Source of the DNA: Agitococcus sp.
GTDB lineage: Bacteria; Pseudomonadota; Gammaproteobacteria; Pseudomonadales; Moraxellaceae
Assembly (NCBI GenBank): GCA_030646715.1
Contig: JAUSLJ010000011.1
Location: 1 to 64,000 of the forward strand
Direction: 5' to 3'
DNA length: 64,000 bases
Positions 44,780 through 53,604 of the stretch are shown here, in pieces. Position 1 is the stretch's first letter; the number at the start of each line of letters is the position of its first letter. The notes under the pieces were generated by a model. That model was given only the letters and a program-made list of their open reading frames with translations, was not told the origin of the DNA and searched no databases. A program made the position numbers and the translations under genes.

Positions 44780-44836
44780 TTAGAGCAAATACTCTAAAAC
44801 TACAATTGTTTTACGAATTAGGACTAAAGTCCTAAT
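44780..44836. promoter_or_regulatory. Two candidate operator palindromes between tetR and the aldehyde dehydrogenase
   Basis: TTAGAG-N6-CTCTAA lies at 44780-44797 close to the tetR start, beside TTGACA at 44772. A second 20-base palindrome, ATTAGGACT/AGTCCTAAT with two bases between, is at 44817-44836. TetR proteins bind such dyads. The second one might instead belong to the dispersed AGGACT family. Confidence 0.45.
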
Positions 44837-44880
44837 CTTTTTAATGGTAGAGGCAATCCTCCTCTGCACTGACAATCTCT

Positions 44881-44952
44881 GACTTACGCAACATTTTGCT
44901 GTTCTTTAGCACTTTAATGGTGATGTGAATGGTAATTCTTTGTGCATAAGTC
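44881..44952. repeat. Short element with GACTTACGCA/TGCATAAGTC ends
   Basis: GACTTACGCA at 44881-44890 and TGCATAAGTC at 44943-44952 are imperfect terminal inverted repeats 72 bases apart, directly upstream of the dehydrogenase gene. No ORF is inside. The ends resemble those of the hairpins at 29234, 32952 and 40162. Confidence 0.5.
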
Positions 44953-44973
44953 CTGTAATACTAGAGGCTCCGT

Positions 44974-46416
44974 ATGACTGCCAGCGTTTCCCCACTCCGC
45001 ACCGATCACCCTGATGTTGCCGAAATGCAGCGTATTTTTGACACTCAAAAAACCGCCTTTCGTTTACGACCTTCAACAACAGCCAGTGAGCGTATCGCGC
45101 TACTTGATAATTTAAAAACTGTGCTGGTTAAATATCAAGACCAAATAGCCATTGCCATTGCTGAGGATTTCGGTCACCGCTCGCATCACGAGACAAAATT
45201 TGCCGAAGTATTAACCAGCCTTGAAAACATCAAGTATTACAGCAAAAACCTACGCACATGGATGCAACCTGACAAACGCCATGTCAATCCCACACATTTA
45301 CCTGCAAAAGCATGGGTACAATACCAACCTTTAGGTGTTGTCGGTATTATCACACCTTGGAACTATCCATTGCTATTGGCGATTAGCCCATTAATTTGTG
45401 CTTTGGCCGCTGGCAATCGTGCCATGCTGAAAATGTCGAGCTTTACGCCAAAAACGGGCGAAGTATTAAAACGCGCCTTGGGTGAAGCGTTCAGTGAAGA
45501 TCAAGTAGCAGTCATTACGGGTGGTGGTATTGTTTCTGACGCCTTCAGCCGCTTGCCCTTTAATCAAATGACATTTACTGGCTCGACCAATGTCGGACGC
45601 ACAGTCATGGCCGCTGCTGCTGAAAACTTAACACCTGTACTTTTAGAGTTGGGCGGTAAGTCACCTGCTATTATTCACGAATCCGTGCCAATGCAAGATG
45701 CGGCTCTACGAATTGCATTAGGTAAGGGCTGGAACGCTGGTCAAACCTGTGTTGCCCCTGACTATGTTTTTGTTCCTAAAGGTAAAACCATGGAGTTTGT
45801 TGCGGCCATGAAGGGTGCTGTTGCCAAAATGTACCCCACCATGCTCAACAATCCTGACTATACAAGCATTGTGAATAACAAACAGTACCAACGTATTAAA
45901 GGCTATCTAGATGATGCCATTGATCAGGGTGCTGAATTATTTGAAATCAACCCTGCCAACGAAACATTTGTTAATACCCGTAAAATGCCTGTCATTTTAG
46001 TTGCCAATATCAAACAAACGATGCAAATTGCCAAAAACGAAATTTTTGGCCCCGTATTAATGGTGATGGAATATGAGCAACTCGAAGAAGCTCTACACTA
46101 CATCAATCAACGCCCAAGCCCACTTGCGCTTTATTACTTTGACTACGATGAGCGTCGTGCTGACTTTGTCTTACGCAATACCCAATCTGGTGGCTTCTCC
46201 GTAAACGATGTGATTACCCACGTTGCCGAAGAAGATTTACCCTTTGGCGGTGTAGGTCATTCAGGGATGGGCAAATATCATGGTCGTGAAGGTTTTATGG
46301 CAATGTCCAATGCCCGCTCCGTATTAATGAAACCGAAGTTTTGGTCGATGCGCTTTTTAGCACCTCCCTTTAAAAGCCCATTACACAAGTTCATCGAAAA
46401 GGTCTTATTGAAATAA
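44974..46416 (+). CDS. calB: Coniferyl aldehyde dehydrogenase
   Basis: 480 residues. Aldehyde dehydrogenase fold with the NAD site FTGSTNVGRTVM, GIITPWNYPLLLAISPL, the catalytic Glu in LELGGKSPAII and the catalytic Cys in GWNAGQTCVAPDYVFVP. The CVAPDY context and the C-terminal SVLMKPKFWSMRFLAPPF tail are typical of coniferyl aldehyde dehydrogenases, which convert coniferyl and other aldehydes to acids with NAD(P)+. A wider fatty or aromatic aldehyde range is possible. It is divergent from the TetR gene, its probable regulator. Confidence 0.86.
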   Translation: MTASVSPLRTDHPDVAEMQRIFDTQKTAFRLRPSTTASERIALLDNLKTVLVKYQDQIAIAIAEDFGHRSHHETKFAEVLTSLENIKYYSKNLRTWMQPDKRHVNPTHLPAKAWVQYQPLGVVGIITPWNYPLLLAISPLICALAAGNRAMLKMSSFTPKTGEVLKRALGEAFSEDQVAVITGGGIVSDAFSRLPFNQMTFTGSTNVGRTVMAAAAENLTPVLLELGGKSPAIIHESVPMQDAALRIALGKGWNAGQTCVAPDYVFVPKGKTMEFVAAMKGAVAKMYPTMLNNPDYTSIVNNKQYQRIKGYLDDAIDQGAELFEINPANETFVNTRKMPVILVANIKQTMQIAKNEIFGPVLMVMEYEQLEEALHYINQRPSPLALYYFDYDERRADFVLRNTQSGGFSVNDVITHVAEEDLPFGGVGHSGMGKYHGREGFMAMSNARSVLMKPKFWSMRFLAPPFKSPLHKFIEKVLLK

Positions 46417-46491
46417 GACAACGGTTATTGCGCTTACACAGCTATTTTTGTTCAACAAACAAAATAAAACGGCTGTTTTGCATAACTACAC

Positions 46492-46520
46492 TTGCTGTCA
46501 AGGGGGCATTTTGTTATAAA
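46492..46520 (+). promoter_or_regulatory. Promoter of rpmB-rpmG
   Basis: TTGCTG at 46492-46497 and TATAAA at 46515-46520 are separated by 17 bases, about 65 bases before the rpmB start. The following GC-rich leader has several short repeats (GCGCCCC, GCCGTC, CAGCGGCGG) and may fold. Confidence 0.6.
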
Positions 46521-46584
46521 TGCGCCCCTTGCCGTCTGCCGCTGCTACAGCGGCGGTTGTGATTGCATTCGGGGAGTATTTTTA

Positions 46585-46821
46585 ATGTCTAAAGTCTGTT
46601 TGATTACCGGTAAACGCACCATTACTGGTAATAATGTTTCGCACGCGAACAATAAAACGAAACGTCGTTTTGAGCCTAACCTACACTATCATCGTTTTTG
46701 GTTAGAAAGCGAAAAGCGTTTCGTGCGTATCCGTGTATCGTCCAAAGGTATGCGTACCATTGATAAACTCGGCGTTGAACAAGTTATCGCTAACTTGCGC
46801 GCTAATGGCCATAAGGTTTGA
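46585..46821 (+). CDS. rpmB: 50S ribosomal protein L28
   Basis: 78 residues from the ATG at 46585, with GGGGAG upstream; the longer frame from 46492 covers the promoter and is rejected. Sequence [20 protein letters not shown], then [16 protein letters not shown] and [12 protein letters not shown] are standard L28. Part of the large ribosomal subunit. Co-transcribed with rpmG, 10 bases downstream. Confidence 0.97.
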   Translation: MSKVCLITGKRTITGNNVSHANNKTKRRFEPNLHYHRFWLESEKRFVRIRVSSKGMRTIDKLGVEQVIANLRANGHKV

Positions 46822-46831
46822 GGATTAGATC

Positions 46832-46987
46832 ATGCGTGACAAAATCCGCTTAGTATCTTCTGCTGGTACAGGTTACTTCTATACCACCACTAAAAATAAA
46901 CGCACTATGCCTGAGAAAATGGAAATCAAAAAATTTGATCCCAAAATTCGTCAGCACGTTATTTTTAAAGAAGCTAAAATCAAGTAA
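46832..46987 (+). CDS. rpmG: 50S ribosomal protein L33
   Basis: 51 residues: [20 protein letters not shown], then [20 protein letters not shown] and a tail ending KEAKIK. It lacks the CxxC zinc pairs found in some L33 forms, so it is the zinc-free (C-) type. It has GAGGATTAG as its ribosome site and a strong terminator 15 bases after the stop. Confidence 0.97.
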
Positions 46988-47000
46988 TTGATTTTGGTTG

Positions 47001-47027
47001 AAAAAGCCCGATTTATCGGGCTTTTTT
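47001..47027 (+). terminator. rpmB-rpmG terminator
   Basis: AAAAAGCCCGAT and ATCGGGCTTTTT form a 12-base stem with a 2-base gap, followed by more T, 14 bases after the rpmG stop. Confidence 0.93.
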
Positions 47028-47072
47028 TATGGTTACTGTTTTAGGGTTGTGATTGCTTAGCAGGAGTAAGAA

Positions 47073-47891
47073 ATGCCTGAGTTACCTGAAGTAGAAACCA
47101 CGCGCTTAGGTTTAATGCCCATCTTAGGCTCTTCCGTTGTTAAGCTTAACGTCATTCAACCACGACTCAGACTGCCCATTCCTGACTCTTTACAGAGCAT
47201 TGTTGGCGAAACACTGCTCAGCCTAGTACGACGGGGCAAATATCTACTGCTAGGCACGTCTAAAGGCACTGCGTTAATACATTTAGGGATGTCAGGCAGT
47301 TTAAGGCTTACGCCCACTGATGAGCCTTACCGTAAACATGATCATGTAATTTTAGTATTAGATAATAACTACTCTTTACGCTTTCACGACCCTCGTCGCT
47401 TTGGTTTATTTTTATGGTTAGAAGATGAACCATCTCAACACGCTCTTCTCGCCACTCTGGGCCCCGAACCACTCAGCGATCTATTTACCCCTGAACACTT
47501 ATTTTTATTAAGTCGCAAAAAGAAACAAGCCATCAAAAGCTTTATTATGGATGGGCATATTGTCGTTGGCGTAGGAAACATTTACGCCAATGAATCATTA
47601 TTTTACGCAGGCATCCATCCGCTAACACCCGCCAATCAACTATCGTTAACTGACTACCAAAGACTACATCAATATATCTGTCAAATTTTAGCCACTGCCA
47701 TTGAGCGTGGCGGCACAACTTTGCGAGACTTTGTTAATAGCAAAGGTAATCCTGGCTATTTTCAACAAGAGTTGATGGTGTACGGTCGCGAAGGTAAAAA
47801 CTGCCTGAATTGCCAACAGGTTTTAGAATTAGTGCGTATCAATAACCGAAGTACGGTATACTGTTCGCAATGTCAGCCCACTTTTGAGTAG
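47073..47891 (+). CDS. mutM: Formamidopyrimidine-DNA glycosylase
   Basis: 272 residues, as usual for Fpg. It starts MPELPEVETTRLGL, where Pro2 and Glu3 are the catalytic pair after Met removal. It also has HLGMSGSLRLTP, FHDPRRFGLFLW, GVGNIYANESLFYAGIHP and the C-terminal zinc finger CLNCQQVLELVRINNRSTVYC followed by SQC. It removes oxidised purines (8-oxoG) and nicks the DNA. Confidence 0.97.
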   Translation: MPELPEVETTRLGLMPILGSSVVKLNVIQPRLRLPIPDSLQSIVGETLLSLVRRGKYLLLGTSKGTALIHLGMSGSLRLTPTDEPYRKHDHVILVLDNNYSLRFHDPRRFGLFLWLEDEPSQHALLATLGPEPLSDLFTPEHLFLLSRKKKQAIKSFIMDGHIVVGVGNIYANESLFYAGIHPLTPANQLSLTDYQRLHQYICQILATAIERGGTTLRDFVNSKGNPGYFQQELMVYGREGKNCLNCQQVLELVRINNRSTVYCSQCQPTFE

Positions 47892-48028
47892 TTTTAGTGA
47901 CAAGGGCTTGCATCTAAAGATAACTACGATTAGATTCAACACTATTAAAATTATCAAGCGTTTGGCCATTCATGTTTAGGTATTCATCGAACAATATAAG
48001 CCGCGCATTTCTCAACAAGGAGATAACA

Positions 48029-48376
48029 ATGAGTCTGTTCCCTCGCCGCGCTTTGGCAATCTTCACTTTATTAGTTGCCAGCGTGACAGCCACTCCTTCG
48101 TTTGCCGAAGAAATGGATGACCAGATTAACCAACGCCCAGGCACTGGAGCGATGGTTTTAGATGCAGTTGTTGCCCGTCCCATGTTATTGGCGATGACTC
48201 TTGGCGGTACAGTGGCCTTTATTGCGACGCTACCTTTTTCCGCAATGGGTGGAAACGTTGAAGAATCAGCAAAAGCACTCGTTATTGGCCCTGCAAAAAC
48301 CACATTTACGCGCTGCATGGGCTGTACAGCAACTCAAGATGCATTAAAAAACCGAGAGATTGCTAATAACAACTAA
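48029..48376 (+). CDS. Small exported membrane-associated protein of unknown function
   Basis: 115 residues from the ATG at 48029, which has AAGGAG 6 bases upstream; the earlier ATG at 47972 lacks such a site. A signal peptide ends TPSFAEE (about residue 27). A hydrophobic helix follows (about 47-72, ARPMLLAMTLGGTVAFIATLPF), then KTTFTRCMGCTATQD with a CxxC. Similar small proteins occur in Moraxellaceae and Pseudomonas without known function. Confidence 0.65.
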   Translation: MSLFPRRALAIFTLLVASVTATPSFAEEMDDQINQRPGTGAMVLDAVVARPMLLAMTLGGTVAFIATLPFSAMGGNVEESAKALVIGPAKTTFTRCMGCTATQDALKNREIANNN

Positions 48377-48512
48377 GATATTTTATCCATTACCCAAAGT
48401 TAACTTTTGAATAATGTTGATATTTAAGAGTCTTATCGTAAAAAACGATACACTCTTAAGAACACTTCAGTTACAATGTAAGAATGATTACATAAACGTA
48501 ATCCCGTTTTTC

Positions 48513-48545
48513 GCCCCGCTAATCCTACTTGTTAGTGGGGCTTTT

Positions 48546-48547
<2 letters not shown>
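48513..48547. terminator. Terminator between convergent genes
   Basis: GCCCCGCTAA (48513-48522) and TTAGTGGGGC (48532-48541) pair with one G-T and are followed by TTTTTT, which runs into the stop codon of the ferredoxin gene. Confidence 0.85.
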
Positions 48548-48836
<289 letters not shown>

Positions 48837-48877
48837 TCATTGTTAAAGAAACTCGTGATGGATAACTAAGATGGGCG

Positions 48878-49396
<519 letters not shown>

Positions 49397-49452
49397 CTAA
49401 GCGAGAAGGCTTACGCAAAACATCTACATAAGCCTTACGTGATTTAACGAGG

Positions 49453-50082
49453 TTATGGCGTAATTGTAGCCACCGCACGACCTAATTTTTCTTCACCCCA
49501 TGCTTTGGCATCTGTTGGCGCGCCATCAACAGCAATCGTCGTACCCAAGCCTGGTTTGTCTAATTCAACTTGCCCTTTATCGTTTTTGACGTAAACACCC
49601 TTACCACTGAGCATAATCACGTCTAATGCACCATCGGGCGTTATACCGTAACCCCCCCAAAAGTCTGTACCGCGCACGCCAATGGTAGCAACACGAGTCG
49701 TCACTTCAAAACGATGAGGACGTTTGGTAATGCTGCCTGTAATGCTACGGAACGCGCCTTGCACTAAATCAAAAAGGGCGAGGTTCGGTTTACTGCGGTA
49801 AATACGATATTCTCGAATCGCCAATTGGCTGTCTTTTCCTACTGTCAGTTTGGTGCCATCACGCAATTTTAACTCAGCCACTGAACCTGCGGCCGTTTTG
49901 AATAAATCACCACGACAAATTTTCATTCCTTGTGTTGGCGTAATGGTTTCTTTGTTACGCACGACTTCAACCGTTCCTGTTAGTTGCGCCACTGCACCCA
50001 CTCGACAGTTTTTACTGGCCATATCAGCGGCATTAACTTGAGTACTTAACAGCAAAAACATGGGAATCATGAGACGTTTCAT
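49453..50082 (-). CDS. Exported FecR-domain protein
   Basis: 209 residues. A signal peptide (MKRLMIPMFLLLSTQVNAA) precedes a FecR fold: VAQLTGTVEVVRNKE, ICRGDLFKTAAGSVAELKLRDGTKLTVGKDSQLAI, then LVQGAFRSITGSI and RFEVTTRVATIGVRGTDFWGG. This is the free-standing, periplasmic FecR type rather than a sigma regulator with a cytoplasmic anti-sigma head. The partner is unknown. It is followed by coaD on the same strand. Confidence 0.85.
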   Translation of the reverse strand: MKRLMIPMFLLLSTQVNAADMASKNCRVGAVAQLTGTVEVVRNKETITPTQGMKICRGDLFKTAAGSVAELKLRDGTKLTVGKDSQLAIREYRIYRSKPNLALFDLVQGAFRSITGSITKRPHRFEVTTRVATIGVRGTDFWGGYGITPDGALDVIMLSGKGVYVKNDKGQVELDKPGLGTTIAVDGAPTDAKAWGEEKLGRAVATITP

Positions 50083-50279
50083 AAGAATCTACCTGTAAAA
50101 TAAGAGAAGTTACACGTTCTTATACGCACAACAACGCGTATTGGATGCAATCATTTTGTAATTCTTTTTATAGCAATTATCTTTCGAAATCAATTTATCA
50201 AAAAACTAAATAGCAAGTGAAGCACCCCACCTATTTTTAAGGCACAATAGCGAACTTAATTGTTTCAAGATTTAGGGTT

Positions 50280-50750
50280 ATGAGTAAAAAGCCAGAACAG
50301 ACTTCAGCAAATATCGCGCAAAATAAAAAAGCGCGGCATGATTATTTTATTGAAGATACTTATGAAGCAGGTTTGGTGTTGCAAGGATGGGAAGTTAAAT
50401 CACTGCGTGCAGGCCGAGTCACGATTGTTGAAGCCTATGTGCTGCTAAAAAACGGTGAGGCCTTTTTAATTGGCGCAACCATTACCCCGCTGTTATCCAC
50501 GTCGAATCATTATGTTCCTGAAGCCACGCGCACACGTAAGCTGTTGCTTAATCGACGCGAGTTAAACCGTATGATTGGCGCAGTGCAGCAAAAAGGTTAT
50601 ACCTGCGTGCCGTTATCGTTTTATTGGAAAAATGGCATGGCGAAGTGCCAAATTGGTTTGGCCAAAGGTAAACAGACCCACGATAAGCGTCAAACCGAAA
50701 AAGAGCGTGATTGGCAACGTGAAAAAGCCCGTGTTTTTAGAATTAACTAA
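50280..50750 (+). CDS. smpB: SsrA-binding protein SmpB
   Basis: 156 residues. Conserved SmpB blocks: [53 protein letters not shown], and the basic tail [20 protein letters not shown] that folds into the ribosomal A site. It binds tmRNA in trans-translation. The gene converges on ssrA, with a shared terminator 153 bases after its stop. Confidence 0.97.
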   Translation: MSKKPEQTSANIAQNKKARHDYFIEDTYEAGLVLQGWEVKSLRAGRVTIVEAYVLLKNGEAFLIGATITPLLSTSNHYVPEATRTRKLLLNRRELNRMIGAVQQKGYTCVPLSFYWKNGMAKCQIGLAKGKQTHDKRQTEKERDWQREKARVFRIN

Positions 50751-50903
50751 GCTGCTTTCGGTGCATTGGTTTTTATATTTTAAAACAACGTTATCCGTTA
50801 AGAGCATTGGGGGGCATTAGCGACAATTGAACTCTCAATGCCGCTTATAATGCCCCTAAAAATCTTAGCTTACCGTGAACCACCAGAGAACACCGTAGAA
50901 ACA

Positions 50904-50940
50904 AAAAAGCCCTAACTCGTTAAGAATTAAGGCTTTTTTG
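50904..50940. terminator. Bidirectional terminator between smpB and ssrA
   Basis: AAAAAAGCC at 50904-50912 and GGCTTTTTT at 50932-50940 enclose a partly paired loop (TAA/TTA). It ends smpB on the plus strand and lies 29 bases past the 3' end of ssrA on the minus strand. Confidence 0.85.
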
Positions 50941-50969
50941 AACGTCTGAGAACATATTAGACGTTGATT

Positions 50970-51324
50970 TGGTGGAGATGGGGGGAATTGAACCCCCGTC
51001 CGCCGACACTACGCTCTTGGCTCTACATGCTTAGTCTTGTCTATTGATTTAATCGACTACTACCCGACAGACAGGGCGTAGCCAACGATTCTCTAAGTTT
51101 TAACGTTATGTCGCGAGACGAGACATATTGCGAGCCAGTGTAGCGTTACGCCCATATCCCACGGCCACCGGCGTCCGAGTTCAATGTTTCGCTAACTATT
51201 AAGCTGCGAGTGCGTAGGTTTCGTCGTTTGCGACTAGTTTTTGAGATTGGTATTTACGAGAGACATCTCACTCTCGACATGCACCTCAGAGTTTCATCAC
51301 CAGCGTCGAAGCCATGTCATCCCC
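50970..51324 (-). ncRNA. ssrA: Transfer-messenger RNA
   Basis: 355 bases on the minus strand. The 5' end is GGGGATGACATGGCTTCGAC and the 3' end is the T-arm GGGGGTTCAATTCCCCC, then ATCTCCACCA with encoded CCA; together they form the tRNA-like domain. The tag frame at 51199-51231 reads (G)CA AAC GAC GAA ACC TAC GCA CTC GCA GCT TAA, giving ANDETYALAA. It rescues stalled ribosomes with SmpB, encoded next to it. Length and ends match one-piece tmRNA. Confidence 0.97.
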
Positions 51325-51454
51325 AAAGTAGAACTATCATAACATAAGATGGCACTCACCAGCCGATTTTCAAGTGGTAAGTCTGTAATATTGTCGTTTC
51401 ATCATCTGATAAGGCTCAATTCATTTTTTATGAAAGAGCCATACATTAAAACCA

Positions 51455-53380
51455 TCAGTATAAATAAACCGCCCCTGCGCCTGCTGCTGTCACATCAAGC
51501 AAGCGATTATTACTCCCTGTGGCAACCCCTTTGCCACTACCGTACTCACCAGCTGCACCAACTGCTAAAGCCGCGCCATCCGCACTTAATGCAATACTAC
51601 TACCAAACTGCGGACGTACTGCCGAACTCAGAACTTGAGTGCTGCCGTAGGTATTAGATGCTTTAACATAAGACTTTTGACTCCATCCCGTTGCATTAGC
51701 CATAAAGACAAATACACTGCCTGCTTTCTCATGACCACCTGACACCGTCAATGCACCATTCACTCCGCGGGCGGGTGTTGCGTCACCTGTGGCACCAGCT
51801 GCCAAGAAGTTGCCATCGTTACTTAGGGCAACACTGCGACCAAACTCACTAAAATTACCCGTCGCTGTTGTTTTCAACATACTCTGTTGACTCCAAACAT
51901 CAGCCGCACTGCGCTTATATACATAAACTGCACCCAAATTGCTGGTGTTGTCATTGAAAGCAACAGCAGGATTATCGCTGTCTTGCCACGGTGCGCCGAC
52001 CGCTAATGTTTTGCCATCACCACTTAAAGCAACTTGTGTACCAAACTCGCTACCGCTATTCGCTTGGTCTGTTGCTTGTGGGGTATTCGATGCTTTGACA
52101 TAGGCTTGTTGTAACCATAGCCCTGCGTTATTACGCGCAAACAGATAAACCGCACCATTGTCTGCTTGACCAATTAATGACTGATTACCATTAATTCCTT
52201 TCGCCGCTCCGTTTTCACCCGACGCGCCAATTGCCATTGTTTTGCCATCGTTGGCGAGCGCAACACTGCCACCAAAGCCAAAACTGATTCTGGTATTCGA
52301 GGGTTTGATATATGCTTGCTGACTCCAAACGCCTACGTTATTACGAGTGAAGAAATACGCGGCACCGCTATCGACCACACCAGCAGAACTTTGGCTGCCA
52401 TTGATACCCGTTGCGGCACTGTCTTCACTAGGCGCGCCTGCAACCAATGCAGAACCTGTACTGTCTAAAGCCACACTCGCACCAAAGCGTAAATCATCAC
52501 GGGTATTAGACGGTTTAATATAGGCCTTTTGCGTCCATTTGCTATCTGTGCCTACACCAAAGATATAAACCGCGCCTGCATCTGTCAGTGTGTAATCGGT
52601 TTGGTCACCATTGATACCAACAGCAGTACTGCTTTCAGCCGCCGCGCCCACAGCAATGGTACTGCCGTCAGTGCTAATAGCGACACTAGTACCAAATTCA
52701 GCAGCAAATCCGCCTTGTTCACTATCTTCAGCATCTAAAATATTAGAGGCTTTTAAGTAGGATTGTTGCGTCCAATTACCATCTGTGCCTAAACGATAAA
52801 CATAAACTGCGCCATGATTATCTGTACCTGTACTCGCTAAAGTTCTAACACCATTGGTGACACCTGAAATATCATCTTTAACATAGGGCGCACCAACCAC
52901 TAGCGTTTTACCATCTCCGCTCATGGCTGTGCTAAAACCAAAAGTGCTGTCCGCTGTGGTATTGGATGCTTTGACATAAGCGATGGTGTCTAACATTGCT
53001 GTTATAGGTGTGAGAGCGGAGGACGCTGTACAACCTGCACTGTTACAGGCTTGCACCATAAAACGGCTATTTTGCCAATCTTGTATATGAACACTGACAG
53101 GAATACGTGCACTAACACTGCTTGCGGATAAGTCTGCGCCAAGTTGGGTATAACCTGAACCGCCAGTGGCATCGTAAAAAAGTTTATAGCTTGTTGCGCC
53201 TGAAATGGCTGACCAATTAATATTGATGGCTTTCAAACTGCCTTGCACTGTTAAAGCAGGTGCAGTTGGAACGGAAACTGAGCTGCCTGACGAAGACGAA
53301 TCTCCACCGCCACCGCCGCAAGCGGTTAAACCTAAAGCAAAGCCAGCAACCGCACTGCCCCATATTATTTGTTTGAAATT
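51455..53380 (-). CDS. FG-GAP repeat lipoprotein (integrin alpha-like propeller)
   Basis: 641 residues from ATG 53380 (MNFKQIIWGSAVAGFALGLT); an ATG at 53395 adds five. The lipobox is GLTAC, then GGGGGDSSSSGSS linker, then a fibronectin-like segment (LTVQGSLKAININWSAISGATSYKLFYDA). From about residue 135 there are seven repeats of 'YVKASNT..FG.SVALS.DGKTLAVGAP', each ending GAVYVF; this fits a seven-blade FG-GAP propeller. It is outer-membrane-anchored and probably binds surface or matrix material. It lies beside the curli block on the same strand. Confidence 0.85.
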   Translation of the reverse strand, partial: NFKQIIWGSAVAGFALGLTACGGGGGDSSSSGSSVSVPTAPALTVQGSLKAININWSAISGATSYKLFYDATGGSGYTQLGADLSASSVSARIPVSVHIQDWQNSRFMVQACNSAGCTASSALTPITAMLDTIAYVKASNTTADSTFGFSTAMSGDGKTLVVGAPYVKDDISGVTNGVRTLASTGTDNHGAVYVYRLGTDGNWTQQSYLKASNILDAEDSEQGGFAAEFGTSVAISTDGSTIAVGAAAESSTAVGINGDQTDYTLTDAGAVYIFGVGTDSKWTQKAYIKPSNTRDDLRFGASVALDSTGSALVAGAPSEDSAATGINGSQSSAGVVDSGAAYFFTRNNVGVWSQQAYIKPSNTRISFGFGGSVALANDGKTMAIGASGENGAAKGINGNQSLIGQADNGAVYLFARNNAGLWLQQAYVKASNTPQATDQANSGSEFGTQVALSGDGKTLAVGAPWQDSDNPAVAFNDNTSNLGAVYVYKRSAADVWSQQSMLKTTATGNFSEFGRSVALSNDGNFLAAGATGDATPARGVNGALTVSGGHEKAGSVFVFMANATGWSQKSYVKASNTYGSTQVLSSAVRPQFGSSIALSADGAALAVGAAGEYGSGKGVATGSNNRLLDVTAAGAGAVYLY

Positions 53381-53539
53381 CATCAGACGCTCCACTCATA
53401 ACCAGAAAATAATCTTGATTCAGGTATATCGGCTTTGGCCATTAACGACCTGAATACATAGCGGCGCGAGCTTAACAGTGAAATATTTCAGAATGAGGTC
53501 AGCGATTAATCCAGCCCGAGAACAGCTATACGCAAATAA

Positions 53540-53564
53540 AAACCCCCGCATTGCGCGGGGGTTT
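53540..53564. terminator. Terminator after the PstS-like gene
   Basis: AAACCCCCGC (53540-53549) and GCGGGGGTTT (53555-53564) form a perfect 10-base stem with a 5-base loop, between the stop of the PstS-like gene and the FG-GAP gene. Confidence 0.85.
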
Positions 53565-53604
53565 AATCGTCATCAATATGCTAGAGACTTAGCAGATCAT
53601 GAGA

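Noticed and set aside
50970-51454. Genomic island inserted at ssrA
   Set aside because: The 3' end of ssrA is followed by a terminator and smpB; no integrase or duplicated ssrA end was found on either side.
51349-51657. 102-residue plus-strand frame after ssrA
   Set aside because: Mostly antisense to the FG-GAP gene and without any motif.
51455-53380. Regular repeats suggesting a CRISPR or tandem DNA repeat
   Set aside because: They are coding FG-GAP repeats of about 60-70 codons with diverged DNA, not short identical repeats with spacers.
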